NCBI GenBank assembly: GCA_030527925.1
Contig: JAUMZW010000003.1
Coordinates: forward strand, 98,795 to 162,794
Direction of reading: 5' to 3'
Length of the DNA: 64,000 bases
Source of the DNA: Streptococcus sp.
GTDB taxonomy: Bacteria; Bacillota; Bacilli; Lactobacillales; Streptococcaceae
The position numbers and the translations under genes were made by a program. Within the stretch, counting starts at the first letter, position 1, and the number at the start of each line of letters is the position of its first letter. The notes under the pieces were generated by a model that was not told where the DNA came from, made no database searches, and worked only from the letters and a program-made list of their open reading frames with translations. Positions 37,050 through 46,549 of this stretch are shown one piece after another.

Positions 37050-37576
37050 TCATTCCACAAATAAAGCAATCCTATCAAAGGTTTTACCATTACGGATAGT
37101 TAATCTCTTATAGTAATCCTGCTTTATCAACTTTTTATGGTACTCTGTTTTTCAAAATTCCTTCTCATCAACCTTTCCCATAAAGATTACACAGTCTGAA
37201 AAAGAGACTAACTAATTGTATAAAGTCATATTTTCTATACTTCCCTTAACTTTAGGTAATTCCATAGGGTCAATCAGAAAAAATCTTTTCTGGCTAAATT
37301 ATCAAACTACCAACTTGATAAATCCTTACAAAGCTTTTGGTAGCTTTCTCTATCTAATGGAAAATAGCAAATCCTAAAATCATAAGTCTTCAAAACATCA
37401 TCAATGAGCTTTTGACAACTATCATATGGTTTATCCATACTAAAAAATATATTCCCACTATTTAAGTAAGATACAATTTCAAACCCAACTTCAAACAATT
37501 TTTCTTTTAATTCTGCCATTTACACTTTATTCTTTCCACCAACGTTGATACCTCGTAGCAATAAAATATATCTCAT
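37050..37576 (-). pseudogene. DUF1697 family protein gene (broken by stops)
   Basis: Leftward reading from ATG 37576 gives MRYILLLRGINVGGKNKV, the DUF1697 N-terminus, then an in-frame TAA, then MAELKEKLFEVGFEIVSYLN and SGNIFF down to LSSW and a stop near 37307. Further on, after frameshifts, the family's C-terminus is readable (GKVDEKEF, TGA, KTEYHKKLIKQDYYKRLTIR, GKTFDRIALFVE, stop at 37050-37052). DUF1697 proteins have no settled function. With at least two nonsense codons and shifts, it is dead. Confidence 0.8.
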
Positions 37577-37582
37577 TATTCC

Positions 37583-39007
37583 CTACCCCTTCAACAATTT
37601 CACGATTTCCTCAATATCTTTCATGCTTAAATCTCGATTCAGATAATAGGTTGCTTGTCCCTTGTAATCAACTTTTGTTTGATTACTAATGATATAATCA
37701 TAAGTTTTCTCATTATTATAATGCTCCAACTGATAAAACTGGTTATTTTCTAGATAATGCTTTAGCAATTGAATCACCAAATCACTTTTTAATTCACCAT
37801 CTGCAATGTCCACACCAATAGTAATATAGTCTTGCTTTCTCTGCGCTATAAAAAGTAATATCTGTAAAATCCCCCAAAGCATTTTAGTTCTAAAATCTTC
37901 CAAGACTTTATCATCTCCAATTAAAGAAACTATTTTTTGACTAATATTTAATATATCATCTGTTAATAGATAGGCATATGGACTATTCCTTATAAGACTT
38001 GATTCATCTGACGATAGGACAACACCCTTATAAAAATAAGCACGTCCAAACCACTGACTAAGATGGTAGGTTACTTCTTCAGATAAATCATCTACAAAAC
38101 CACCCCACTGTCTGATTAACTGTATTGCATCTGTCAAATAGGCAACAACAGGACCTCCAAAACCTAACAAATAAGCCATTGTATGTTTTGGTAAAACAAA
38201 GCGTGTAGCTAAAAAAACAAACAAACACATCGCTTCGCCATCTTCAAATTCCACCGCATATTGAGAAAAATAACGTAAAGCAAACTGATGCAAACGTTGG
38301 TAAAAAATGTTATTCAAATAAGCTTGCATAGATTTCTCCAAATCAACAAAGTCTTTTTCCTTAGTTCCTAAACGATTTAAACTAATAAAAATCCATAAAA
38401 GCCATTTTTCTAACTGATGCTCATTCAAGGGTACCTGACAAAGTCCCTCAAGCATATGAATCTCTGTTTGATAATTCATAGACCTAATCTGTTTTTCAAA
38501 ATAGGTTTTATCCCAGCTTTCCCAAAATAATTCAAAATAAAAATGTCGAATTAAAATCTCTGAACCACGTAAACGCCCATTTGTAATAGTTATTTGAAAA
38601 TCCTTCAATAGCTGATTGAGCTGTGCTAAATGGCGATTCAGCGTCGCCTCACTAACTAATAAATCTCTTGACAAAGATTGAATCGTAAAACGTTGATTTT
38701 TAAAGAGATATACTAAAATTTGGTATTTAATCCCACCTTCTAAACATGAAAATCGAATACTCTTCCAATAACGATTGTCTCCTTGATTCAAGTAAAGACT
38801 ATCCCTATCTACTTCAATTCTGATAGCAAATTCTTTAGACTTAAAAAAATCATTTAAACTATCTGTATATTTCAAGACCGTTGATTTTGACAAATGCGTA
38901 CGCTCCATGACGTTCTTAAGTGATATGGGTTTAGCTGTACGACTTAATAATGAAAATATTGAAAATTTCCCTTGTTCAGCCTTTTCCATAAATTCCTTAA
39001 TCTGCAT
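37583..39007 (-). CDS. Mga-type helix-turn-helix transcriptional regulator
   Basis: A 474-residue DNA-binding regulator. Two N-terminal helix-turn-helix regions are visible: NVMERTHLSKSTVLKYTDSL (about 36-55) and LSRDLLVSEATLNRHLAQL (about 112-130), the arrangement of the Mga/PRD family. The C-terminal two-thirds is helical without clear PTS-EIIB signatures. I start at ATG 39007 (AGGAG upstream); it overlaps the end of the upstream flavoprotein gene by 11 bp, so the two are co-translated and probably functionally paired. Targets are unknown; the glpK-type palindromes 3-5 kb away are candidates by proximity only. Confidence 0.8.
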   Translation of the reverse strand: MQIKEFMEKAEQGKFSIFSLLSRTAKPISLKNVMERTHLSKSTVLKYTDSLNDFFKSKEFAIRIEVDRDSLYLNQGDNRYWKSIRFSCLEGGIKYQILVYLFKNQRFTIQSLSRDLLVSEATLNRHLAQLNQLLKDFQITITNGRLRGSEILIRHFYFELFWESWDKTYFEKQIRSMNYQTEIHMLEGLCQVPLNEHQLEKWLLWIFISLNRLGTKEKDFVDLEKSMQAYLNNIFYQRLHQFALRYFSQYAVEFEDGEAMCLFVFLATRFVLPKHTMAYLLGFGGPVVAYLTDAIQLIRQWGGFVDDLSEEVTYHLSQWFGRAYFYKGVVLSSDESSLIRNSPYAYLLTDDILNISQKIVSLIGDDKVLEDFRTKMLWGILQILLFIAQRKQDYITIGVDIADGELKSDLVIQLLKHYLENNQFYQLEHYNNEKTYDYIISNQTKVDYKGQATYYLNRDLSMKDIEEIVKLLKG

Positions 39008-40340
39008 CTTGTCTCCTCTCACGACTCATCTCCTGGCATGCCTTTTGTAGTTCAGCCACAACATTAACATGATGTACAGGATAATAAAAATCTTGTTGAA
39101 TAACGTCATCAATTGACATTTTAGAACGTAATATCAAAGACATAACATTTAAAAGTTCTAAACAATTATAATCTGATAAACATTGCAAACCTAAAAATTC
39201 ACCTGTTTCTTGATGCGTAATAATCTTAAGACAAATAAAATGGTTCAAAGACCTTCCAAATTCTTTATTTTCATATAAATACGTCCTATAAGCGTGATTA
39301 GAAAAAATCATCTCTTCTTCTGTTAAACCAATACGCCCACGATATAAGCCAAAATGACAATGACCAATAATCTTATAAGAAGGTAACAAGGGTCTTATAA
39401 CTCCTAAAATATAACTTGCAGCGACCTCCGAAGACCTAATTGCATGATTAACCAAGGGCATATAGCGCTTATCATGTGATGACATAAAAGGCAATTGAAC
39501 TGCATCTCCAACAGCATATACATTAGGAACACTTGTTCTCATAAATTCATCAACCTCTAATGTCCCATCAACTAAACACGTTAAATCATCACAATATAAA
39601 TGCGTTTCAGGTCTAAAATTGACGGCTAATAAAACAGCATCTGACTGCCACTGAGATTGATTACTTTCTATTAGCAGCGGGAAATGGTCTCCGTTATCCT
39701 CAATTTTCCTAACTCGTGTAGATAATCTAAGCTCTATTCCCAAATCTCTCATCCTGTTTTTAAGATCAATAGTCATTTCAGGGTCAACGTTTTTAAAATC
39801 TAAACTAGAACCTGACTCTACCAAAATAACTTTTTTTCCTAGATTTACCAAAGTTTCACTCGCTTCAATCCCAATCGGACCACCACCAATAATTGTGATT
39901 GTCTGTGCATTTTTTAAAACAGATTGCGCTTCTAAACTCTCCTCATACCCTTTAGTTACCACCACACGGCTGCTATCTATTCCTTCTATAACATGAGATT
40001 TAGCAGAACAACCTGTAGCAAATACCAAATTATCGTAAATGATCTGCTCAACCCTATCTCCAACAACATATTTAATTGATTGATTCAAGTAATCCACACC
40101 AACAACCTGACATCCCAAACGACAATCAATTCCTTGTTCACTAAGAAGATTACTACGGATAAAACGGGCATCTGATAATGTTGAAATTTCTTTTCTAAAG
40201 AACCAATTTAATCCATTGGGAATGTAAGGTACTAACTCTTGTTTATCAAACAAAACAACCTCACCTTCTACATCCCACCGTTTCAACATCAAGGCACATG
40301 ACACCCCCGAAAATGATGCTCCAATAATAACAGTTCTCAT
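38997..40340 (-). CDS. NADH-oxidase-like FAD/NAD(P) flavoprotein lacking the redox Cys
   Basis: A 447-residue pyridine-nucleotide-disulfide oxidoreductase. FAD loop VIIGASFSGVSCA at the N-terminus, NAD loop IIGGGPIGIEASETL at about 150, second FAD motif VYAVGDAVQL at about 280, and a C-terminal dimerisation domain. In streptococcal NADH oxidases and CoA-disulfide reductases the segment after the first 40 residues is FLSCG with catalytic Cys42. Here it reads VPYIPNGLNWFF, with Asn at position 42 and no nearby Cys. So it should not work by the usual sulfenic-acid mechanism; another substrate or a sensory role is possible. AAGGAGG 5 nt before ATG 40340 fixes the start. Confidence 0.8.
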   Translation of the reverse strand: MRTVIIGASFSGVSCALMLKRWDVEGEVVLFDKQELVPYIPNGLNWFFRKEISTLSDARFIRSNLLSEQGIDCRLGCQVVGVDYLNQSIKYVVGDRVEQIIYDNLVFATGCSAKSHVIEGIDSSRVVVTKGYEESLEAQSVLKNAQTITIIGGGPIGIEASETLVNLGKKVILVESGSSLDFKNVDPEMTIDLKNRMRDLGIELRLSTRVRKIEDNGDHFPLLIESNQSQWQSDAVLLAVNFRPETHLYCDDLTCLVDGTLEVDEFMRTSVPNVYAVGDAVQLPFMSSHDKRYMPLVNHAIRSSEVAASYILGVIRPLLPSYKIIGHCHFGLYRGRIGLTEEEMIFSNHAYRTYLYENKEFGRSLNHFICLKIITHQETGEFLGLQCLSDYNCLELLNVMSLILRSKMSIDDVIQQDFYYPVHHVNVVAELQKACQEMSRERRQDAD

Positions 40341-40358
40341 AATAACCTCCTTAGCTAT

Positions 40359-40377
40359 AGATAACGTTTTCATTATA
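40359..40377 (-). promoter_or_regulatory. Promoter with full-consensus cre site
   Basis: TATAAT (40372-40377) on the leftward strand, followed at once by TGAAAACGTTATCT (40359-40372), which satisfies every position of the cre consensus TGWAARCGYTWNCW. The -35 is poor. Predicts CcpA repression of the flavoprotein-regulator pair. Confidence 0.7.
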
Positions 40378-40463
40378 CTACCTTTTTAAGCTTTAAACTA
40401 GAAATAGCTTTTAGAAATTGCTTTCAAGTGCTACAATATAACATATAGAATTGAGGTAAGCTT

Positions 40464-41531
40464 ATGACACAATTATTTAATAAAATCAAAGAAGTAACTG
40501 AATTAGACGGTATTGCAGGTTATGAACATTCTGTTCGTGACTATTTAAGAACACAAATCACACCACTTGTTGACCGTGTTGAAACCGATGGTTTAGGTGG
40601 AATCTTTGGAATTAAAGAAAACGAAGATACCGATGCACCACGTATCATGGTAGCTGCCCACATGGACGAAGTAGGCTTTATGGTCACAGACATTAAAGAA
40701 GACGGTACTTTCCGTGTTGTTGGTATTGGTGGCTGGAACCCCCTTGTAGTAAGCTCACAACGTTTTACTCTCTATACACGTGACAATAAAGCTATTCCAG
40801 TCATTTCAGGCTCTGTTCCCCCTCATTTTTTACGTGGAGCAAATGGCAATCCAAGCCTACCTAAAGTTGAAGATATTGTTTTTGATGGTGGCTTTGCAAA
40901 TAAAGCTGAAGCTCAAAGTTTTGGAATCGCCCCTGGTGATATTATTGTACCTTCATCAGAAGCTATTTTGACAGCTAATCAAAAAAATGTCATCTCAAAA
41001 GCTTGGGATAACCGTTATGGTGTTCTTATGGTGACTGAATTGCTCAAGCACTTAAACGGTCAAATACTCCCAAATACTCTAATTGCAGGTGCTAATGTTC
41101 AAGAAGAAGTTGGTTTACGTGGCGCCCACGTGTCAACCACAAAATTTGACCCAGAAATTTTCCTAGCTGTTGACTGCTCTCCTGCAGGAGACGTCTACGG
41201 TAACCAAGGTCATATCGGAGAAGGAACCCTTATTCGCTTTTATGACCCAGGACATATCATGCTCAAAGACATGCGTGACTTCCTTTTAACAACTGCTGAA
41301 GAAACTGGCATTAAATACCAATACTATGCTGCAAAAGGTGGAACTGATGCAGGGGCTGCCCATCTCAAAAATGGCGGTGTGCCATCAACAACCATCGGAG
41401 TGTGTGCAAGATACATTCACTCACATCAAACACTTTATGCTATGGATGACTTTATACAAGCTCAAAACTTCCTTCGTGCCCTAGTTAAAAGACTAGACCG
41501 CTCAACTGTCAACACCATCAAAGGATACTAA
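40464..41531 (+). CDS. pepA: Glutamyl aminopeptidase (M42 family)
   Basis: Cytosolic co-catalytic metallopeptidase releasing N-terminal Glu/Asp from casein-type peptides. The 355-residue protein shows AAHMDEVGFMV (His ligand, catalytic Asp), DNRYG (bridging Asp), NVQEEVGLRG (catalytic Glu and Glu ligand), AVDCSPAGD (Asp ligand) and AKGGTDAGAAH with the last His downstream. Length is typical of lactic-acid-bacteria PepA. GAGGTAAGCTT precedes the ATG. Followed by proC after 1 bp, so one operon. Confidence 0.95.
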   Translation: MTQLFNKIKEVTELDGIAGYEHSVRDYLRTQITPLVDRVETDGLGGIFGIKENEDTDAPRIMVAAHMDEVGFMVTDIKEDGTFRVVGIGGWNPLVVSSQRFTLYTRDNKAIPVISGSVPPHFLRGANGNPSLPKVEDIVFDGGFANKAEAQSFGIAPGDIIVPSSEAILTANQKNVISKAWDNRYGVLMVTELLKHLNGQILPNTLIAGANVQEEVGLRGAHVSTTKFDPEIFLAVDCSPAGDVYGNQGHIGEGTLIRFYDPGHIMLKDMRDFLLTTAEETGIKYQYYAAKGGTDAGAAHLKNGGVPSTTIGVCARYIHSHQTLYAMDDFIQAQNFLRALVKRLDRSTVNTIKGY

Positions 41532-41532
41532 C

Positions 41533-42312
41533 ATGAAAATTGGAATTATCGGAGTTGGAAAGATGGCAACCGCTATTATCCATGGACTCAAAAAAAGCCA
41601 GTATAAACTTGTTATATCTGGCTCATCACAGGCTCGCTCAAAAGAAATTGCAGAGCAACTTTCAGTAGCTTATGCAAATAACCACCAAGAACTCATTGAC
41701 CAAGTCGACCTTGTCATAGTAGGGATTAAACCTCAACTCTTTGAAACCGTTCTTTCCCCTTTAACCTTTACAAAGCCTATCATATCAATTGCAGCTGGTA
41801 TTACCCTCACTAAACTAGCATCATTCACTAATACACAACTTCCACTAATCCGCATTATGCCAAACATTAATGCCCAAATCCTAAAAAGTACAACAGCATT
41901 ATGTTATAACAAAGCAGTTTCTGAACAATTACAAGTAGAATGTCAAAAGATTGTAGAGAGTTTTGGAGACTGTCATATCATCGCTGAAAAAGATTTTGAC
42001 ACCTTCACTGCTCTTGCTGGTTCAAGTCCTGCTTATATCTATCTCTTTATTGAAGCACTAGCTAAAGCTGGCCTTAAGCATGGAATTCCTAAAAATAAGG
42101 CACTAGATATTGTGGCTCAAACCGTCCTTGCCAGTAGCCAAAATCTCCTAGAAGGTAATGAAACACCACACGACCTGATTGATAAAATTTCAAGTCCCGG
42201 AGGCACTACAGTTGCTGGTCTATTAGACCTTGAAAAAAATGGATTAACACCAAGCATCATCTCTGCTATTGATACTACTATCAACCGAGCACAAGAATTA
42301 TCAAAAGAATAA
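41533..42312 (+). CDS. proC: Pyrroline-5-carboxylate reductase
   Basis: Last step of proline synthesis: reduces pyrroline-5-carboxylate with NAD(P)H. The 259-residue protein has the nucleotide loop GIIGVGKMATAI, SIAAGITLTKL, RIMPNINA and the C-terminal signature LAGSSPAYIYLF together with ISSPGGTTVAGL. One base separates it from the pepA stop; a peptidase with proline synthesis suggests shared nitrogen control, but no regulator site was seen. Terminator downstream. Confidence 0.95.
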   Translation: MKIGIIGVGKMATAIIHGLKKSQYKLVISGSSQARSKEIAEQLSVAYANNHQELIDQVDLVIVGIKPQLFETVLSPLTFTKPIISIAAGITLTKLASFTNTQLPLIRIMPNINAQILKSTTALCYNKAVSEQLQVECQKIVESFGDCHIIAEKDFDTFTALAGSSPAYIYLFIEALAKAGLKHGIPKNKALDIVAQTVLASSQNLLEGNETPHDLIDKISSPGGTTVAGLLDLEKNGLTPSIISAIDTTINRAQELSKE

Positions 42313-42318
42313 AGTAAA

Positions 42319-42347
42319 GTCCTTAGAAAATCATCTAAGGATTTTTT
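42319..42347 (+). terminator. Terminator after proC
   Basis: Stem TCCTTAGA with TCTAAGGA (42320-42327, 42334-42341) followed by six T. Confidence 0.8.
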
Positions 42348-42427
42348 ACATCCAAAATAAGCTTTACCAATAATAAAACCTAACTTAGCAATTCTGTTAA
42401 AAAGATGGGACGATTTAACTAGCGTAT

Positions 42428-42460
42428 AAAAAAAAGCCTTAGAAAATAAATTCTAAGAAC
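42428..42460 (-). terminator. Terminator after the CPBP gene
   Basis: Stem CTTAGAA / TTCTAAG (42438-42444, 42451-42457) with a run of eight T on the leftward strand, 16 bp beyond the stop. Confidence 0.65.
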
Positions 42461-42475
42461 CTTAACCTTATGACC

Positions 42476-43135
42476 TCATTTAAGAATACTTATAATGGAA
42501 ATAAAAGCAATGAAATTATTAATAATATGTAGAGAAACGTTAAATTCCATACGCTGATATTTATAATACAAATAGGATAAAACCCCACCCATACAAAAAT
42601 ATATCATGAAACTACCAATATTTGTCGGAGAATGAACTAGAGCAAATGCTAATGTTCCAATAAAAAAGCCAATTCTTTGATGTCCTTTAAATAGTTTCTT
42701 AGGAATAAGATAACGAAACATGATTTCTTCTTCAATCGGTGCAGAAATCACAATCGATAAAAACATAAGAATTAATGGAAGTCTTTTTAGCAGCTCAATA
42801 ATGAGCTGTTGATTTGTAGATGTCGTCTCTCCTTCTAAACTAAGAATATAAGAACCTATAATATTCAATGTCATTATCACTATATAGGATAAAAAAAGGA
42901 TGCGTAACGGTCTTCTTTTTAAAAAGTCTCTCCAGTGAAATAAACCTTGATAGTTGGCATATAAAAGGAAAAGAAAAAGAACAAGTAAGGCAAAAAAAAG
43001 AAGTCCATAACCTAGCTCCTCAGAAAGACTTCCATAGGTAGCAAAAACAGCTGCTATAGTTAATGGAAGTTGATTTAGAATAAAAAAACCGATAAGTAAG
43101 AGTAACGTTAAAATTTTTTCATAGATTATTTTCAT
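42476..43135 (-). CDS. CPBP-family intramembrane metalloprotease
   Basis: A 219-residue protein with six to eight spans. It has the Abi/CaaX-protease motifs: PIEEEIMFRYL (EExxxR, catalytic Glu and Arg), FALVHSPTN (His) and HIINNFIAF (terminal His/Asn). Family members process prenylated proteins or act in bacteriocin self-immunity in lactic-acid bacteria. No bacteriocin gene was found beside it, so its role here is not known. The conserved position between proC and ackA in streptococci points to a housekeeping copy. Confidence 0.85.
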   Translation of the reverse strand: MKIIYEKILTLLLLIGFFILNQLPLTIAAVFATYGSLSEELGYGLLFFALLVLFLFLLYANYQGLFHWRDFLKRRPLRILFLSYIVIMTLNIIGSYILSLEGETTSTNQQLIIELLKRLPLILMFLSIVISAPIEEEIMFRYLIPKKLFKGHQRIGFFIGTLAFALVHSPTNIGSFMIYFCMGGVLSYLYYKYQRMEFNVSLHIINNFIAFISIISILK

Positions 43136-43505
43136 CGTTATACATATAGCCTTTCTAATAAAAATTTTATAAGTTCATTATACCCTAATTCTATTTTTTA
43201 AACTACGTTAAAAATAGAAAAATCATTTCCCAAAAAGACTGATAAAATATTATTCTCATAATAAGAAAGGTTAACGATATTAACACCAGTCTTATCATAT
43301 CTAAAATAGATAACACACTAGCCTCTATGAAAAAAATAGTTCTTGCAATAGGACGACAAAATAACTATAACTCTAAACTCATCTATGAATATAAACATTA
43401 TTATCCAGACAAAATTAAAAGGATTTAGTCCTGTTTAATACAGGACTAAATCCTTACTGTAAAATATAATAGCCACCTTATAAGTCAGGAAAAAACTAAT
43501 CTTTT
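43136..43505. other. Intergenic region with ackA terminator
   Basis: The only clear element is a 16-bp perfect inverted repeat (43419-43434 with 43440-43455), A/T tracts outside, which should end ackA transcripts. A 33-codon frame beginning ATG 43328 (KKIVLAIGRQNNYNSK) has no ribosome site and ends inside the terminator stem; I do not call it a gene. Confidence 0.7.
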
Positions 43506-44693
43506 TTATTTCAAACGTTCAACGTCACGCGCAATGACTAATTCTTCATCTGTACTGATAACAATAGCTTTAACTTTAGCTGCATCAGTAGAAATAATAC
43601 CACGGTAACCAAAAACATTCTTTTCAGGATCAACATCAACACCAAACCATGTAAGACCATTTAAAACTGCTTCACGTACTTCTGGCGAGTTTTCTCCAAT
43701 ACCTGCAGTAAAGACAATTGCATCAACACCATTTAAAACTGCCACATATTGACCAATATATTTTTTAAGACGGTCTACAAACATATTGAAAGCTAATGTT
43801 GCATTATGGTCACCTTCAAACATTTTAGATTCAATATCACGCATATCACTAGAAAATCCAGAAATACCAATTAAACCTGATTCTTTATTAAATGATTCAC
43901 GAATTTTATCAGCATCACGTAATTCAGGAATTTGATCCATTAAAAATGGAATAATCGCTGGATCTAGATCCCCTGAACGTGTCCCCATCATAACACCACC
44001 AAGTGGAGTTAGTCCCATTGAAGTATCAACTGATTTCCCACCGTCAACAGCAGTAATCGATACGCCATTTCCTACATGACATGTTACTAATTTCAAGTCT
44101 TCTAAAGGTTTTCCTAAAACTTTTGCTGCCTCTTGGGCTACATATTGATGACTTGTTCCATGTGCTCCATATTTACGGACTTGGTAATCTGTATAATAAC
44201 GGTTGGCAATTGGATAACGATAAGCTACTTCAGGCATACTAGTATGGAATGCTGTATCAAAAACAGCAACACTAATAATATTTGGTAACAATTCTTTAAA
44301 AGCACGAATTCCAAGAATGGCACCTGGATTATGAAGTGGTGCTAATAATGACAAATCATCAATTTGTTGAAGCACTTCATCCGTGATAACTGTCGACTCC
44401 TTAAAGATCTCACCACCAGCTACAACACGATGACCTACACCTGTAATCTCATCATATGATGAAATGATATTTAATCGAATCAAATCATCTAACAAAATTT
44501 TAACAGCTTTAGTATGGTCTTCAATATCTAATGTTTCAGACTCTTCTTGACCACTAAATTTAACTGTTGAGATAGAATCTTTTAAACCAATACGTTCAAT
44601 AAGACCTTTTGCAATAACCTCTTCTTCTGGCATTGTGTATAATTGCCATTTTAAACTTGAACTTCCTGCATTAATTGAAATTGTTTTTGTCAT
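43506..44693 (-). CDS. ackA: Acetate kinase
   Basis: Makes ATP and acetate from acetyl phosphate at the end of mixed-acid fermentation. The 395-residue protein has the N-terminal ASKHA loop [35 protein letters not shown] and [13 protein letters not shown], the last with a catalytic Arg. Full length. GAGGTGAATT precedes the ATG. Behind an extended -10 and a near-consensus cre; CcpA often activates ackA in Gram-positive bacteria, but here the site is downstream of the -10, so the sign is uncertain. Confidence 0.97.
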   Translation of the reverse strand: MTKTISINAGSSSLKWQLYTMPEEEVIAKGLIERIGLKDSISTVKFSGQEESETLDIEDHTKAVKILLDDLIRLNIISSYDEITGVGHRVVAGGEIFKESTVITDEVLQQIDDLSLLAPLHNPGAILGIRAFKELLPNIISVAVFDTAFHTSMPEVAYRYPIANRYYTDYQVRKYGAHGTSHQYVAQEAAKVLGKPLEDLKLVTCHVGNGVSITAVDGGKSVDTSMGLTPLGGVMMGTRSGDLDPAIIPFLMDQIPELRDADKIRESFNKESGLIGISGFSSDMRDIESKMFEGDHNATLAFNMFVDRLKKYIGQYVAVLNGVDAIVFTAGIGENSPEVREAVLNGLTWFGVDVDPEKNVFGYRGIISTDAAKVKAIVISTDEELVIARDVERLK

Positions 44694-44704
44694 AATTCAC
44701 CTCT

Positions 44705-44742
44705 ATAAAACGTTTTCATAAACTTGTGTTTTAATTTTATCA
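44705..44742 (-). promoter_or_regulatory. ackA promoter with cre-like site
   Basis: Extended -10 TGATAAAAT (44734-44742) on the leftward strand; TGAAAACGTTTTAT (44705-44718) matches the cre consensus at all but one position and lies downstream of the -10. Confidence 0.55.
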
Positions 44743-44749
44743 CAAAAAA

Positions 44750-45706
44750 CTAAAAAAACCTATTATCTGAACTCCATTTTGTGAAATTTTCAATAAAATG
44801 GTTCATAACATTTTTGTCTTGCATGTCAGAAATTGGATAAACAAAGGTTTCTGGTACAACATTACCTTGTTTTTGTAAAACAAAAATTGACTTCACTATT
44901 GTCTTGTTTCCAAAAAGATTATCTGGTAAAGTAATCACAGCAATCACATCAGCATAATCTTTTAACCATTGTTTTAATAGTGGGCTTTGTTCACTTGTTA
45001 ATAAGTCCATTGGTGCAAGTAATATAGCAATTCCATCTTTTTTGAGGTATTTCAAAGACTGTTCAATTAAAAGATGATGAGCATAGGTATGGCCATCACT
45101 ATTTGCTACTTGATAGCGACTAGCGATTTCATCATTAGGATAAAAGCCAACTGGTAAATCTGCTATAATCACGTCGCTCTCTTTTAAAATATGAGGGCGT
45201 ACTGCATCTTCTTGTAAGAAATGAATATCTGTTCCAATAATCTCTGCAATGCTTGCAGCCAAATCAATCAACAAGTCATCAATCTCAATTCCCATGTAAT
45301 TAATCGTTTTTTGACTATTATTACAGATCGTTTCTGCAAGATTACCTGTACCACTTCCAATCTCAATAATATCCAATTCCTTAGATTGTACCAATTGATC
45401 CATTAAAAATAGAATCAAAAAGCCAATAACATCTGGTGTAAACTGATGATTTGCTTGTAAAGGTTCTAATTGAGAAGCTTTAATGAAAATAAACTGAAAT
45501 GCTCTTCTCCACTCTTCCCTACTTAACTCCAATTGACGTAGCACTTCATTATTCTTAGAAACCCTATCAGAAGCACCTGCTGCCCCTAAATAAAAGGAGT
45601 TTTGTTCAATCAATGCATCATATATTGTTGTTTTAATTTCATTTTCAATCAATTGAACATTTTCTAAGATTAAATCGTAGGCTTTCTCTATTTTTTCAAA
45701 ATTCAT
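44750..45706 (-). CDS. Class I SAM-dependent methyltransferase (YtxK-like)
   Basis: A 318-residue protein with an N-6-adenine-methylase-like fold: motif I DIIEIGSGTGNLAETI (SAM binding), ADLPVGFYP in the position of the catalytic DPPY-type motif IV, and GIAILLAPMDLL. It has no target-recognition domain and no restriction partner. In streptococci it regularly lies between the comG operon and ackA; its substrate is unknown. Not obviously damaged, unlike comGC upstream in the same direction. Confidence 0.85.
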   Translation of the reverse strand: MNFEKIEKAYDLILENVQLIENEIKTTIYDALIEQNSFYLGAAGASDRVSKNNEVLRQLELSREEWRRAFQFIFIKASQLEPLQANHQFTPDVIGFLILFLMDQLVQSKELDIIEIGSGTGNLAETICNNSQKTINYMGIEIDDLLIDLAASIAEIIGTDIHFLQEDAVRPHILKESDVIIADLPVGFYPNDEIASRYQVANSDGHTYAHHLLIEQSLKYLKKDGIAILLAPMDLLTSEQSPLLKQWLKDYADVIAVITLPDNLFGNKTIVKSIFVLQKQGNVVPETFVYPISDMQDKNVMNHFIENFTKWSSDNRFF

Positions 45707-45759
45707 ATCTTCCTCCTACCCTATCATATCAAAAACAAGGACTAAAGAAAAGGAGCATC

Positions 45760-46134
45760 CTACTCCTGAACTTTAACCTTTTCATTTTCATGTGTAGCTA
45801 TTTGTGTTTCTTCTTTTTTATGATCTACATCTAAATTAAAATGGTAGTAAAAATTATCTCCTGAAAGTGAGATAATATTCACCAGCAATTGATTTGCTAT
45901 TACTTGATATTTGGCAGTACCACAATTAAATTCAATCTCCCCAGAACCACTAGAAACTTGTCTTTCAACCAAGGTAGCCATAATATAGGATTGATTTGCC
46001 AATTGATGTTTTTGATGAATCCGATGAGTTGAAACTACACGAAATAAATATAGCTGTAAGATTAGAGTAAACAAAGCCGCCATCAGTAAAGCATATAGTA
46101 AAATTCCTGCCCTAATCGGTCTTTTTAAATTCAT
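45760..46134 (-). CDS. comGG: Competence pseudopilus protein ComGG
   Basis: A 124-residue minor component of the transformation pilus. A single N-terminal membrane helix (IRAGILLYALLMAALFTLILQ) without the FTLxE prepilin site is followed by a polar domain. I start at ATG 46134, with AAGGG 9 nt upstream, inside the end of comGF; the frame continues 16 codons upstream without a ribosome site. Assignment relies on position as the last comG gene and on length, since ComGG is poorly conserved. Confidence 0.85.
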   Translation of the reverse strand: MNLKRPIRAGILLYALLMAALFTLILQLYLFRVVSTHRIHQKHQLANQSYIMATLVERQVSSGSGEIEFNCGTAKYQVIANQLLVNIISLSGDNFYYHFNLDVDHKKEETQIATHENEKVKVQE

Positions 46135-46549
46135 AAATAAAAACCCTTTCCATACCCGACATAAAATGCAACTTAATCTCAACTCTCTGACCTTCTACCT
46201 CAATACGACTAGATGAAACATTATATAAGAGAGGTTGATAACCACGACCAATAGCATCTGTCTTTCTAAAATCATCCCCCTTAGACTTTCCCAATGATAA
46301 CAATTTGCCATCACGTTTGATATAAAGATGATTATTCTCCACTCTGACCAGTTGACTATCTTCAAGTTCTGACCATAATTGATGCGAAAATAACAACCAA
46401 CTCTGCTCATCTCTAACAGATAGATTTGTGACTTCAGACATCACTGATTTTGTCAAGACATTATAAACTAATATTGAACCAGTTATCACTAATAAAGCTA
46501 CTAAACTCTCTAATAATGTGAACCCTGGTAATTTATTTTTGATAAACAT
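46112..46549 (-). CDS. comGF: Competence pseudopilin ComGF
   Basis: A 145-residue minor pseudopilin with a class III prepilin site, LPGFTLLESLVALLV (cleavage before F), then a C-terminal domain with RVEGQRVEIKLHFMSG-like strands. GGAG lies 7 nt before the ATG. It overlaps comGE by 17 bp and comGG by 23 bp, showing tight translational coupling in the operon. Confidence 0.9.
   Translation of the reverse strand: MFIKNKLPGFTLLESLVALLVITGSILVYNVLTKSVMSEVTNLSVRDEQSWLLFSHQLWSELEDSQLVRVENNHLYIKRDGKLLSLGKSKGDDFRKTDAIGRGYQPLLYNVSSSRIEVEGQRVEIKLHFMSGMERVFIYEFKKTD

Noticed and set aside
43328..43429. 33-codon peptide gene between the CPBP gene and ackA
   Set aside because: No ribosome site, no recognisable family, and its end lies inside the ackA terminator stem.
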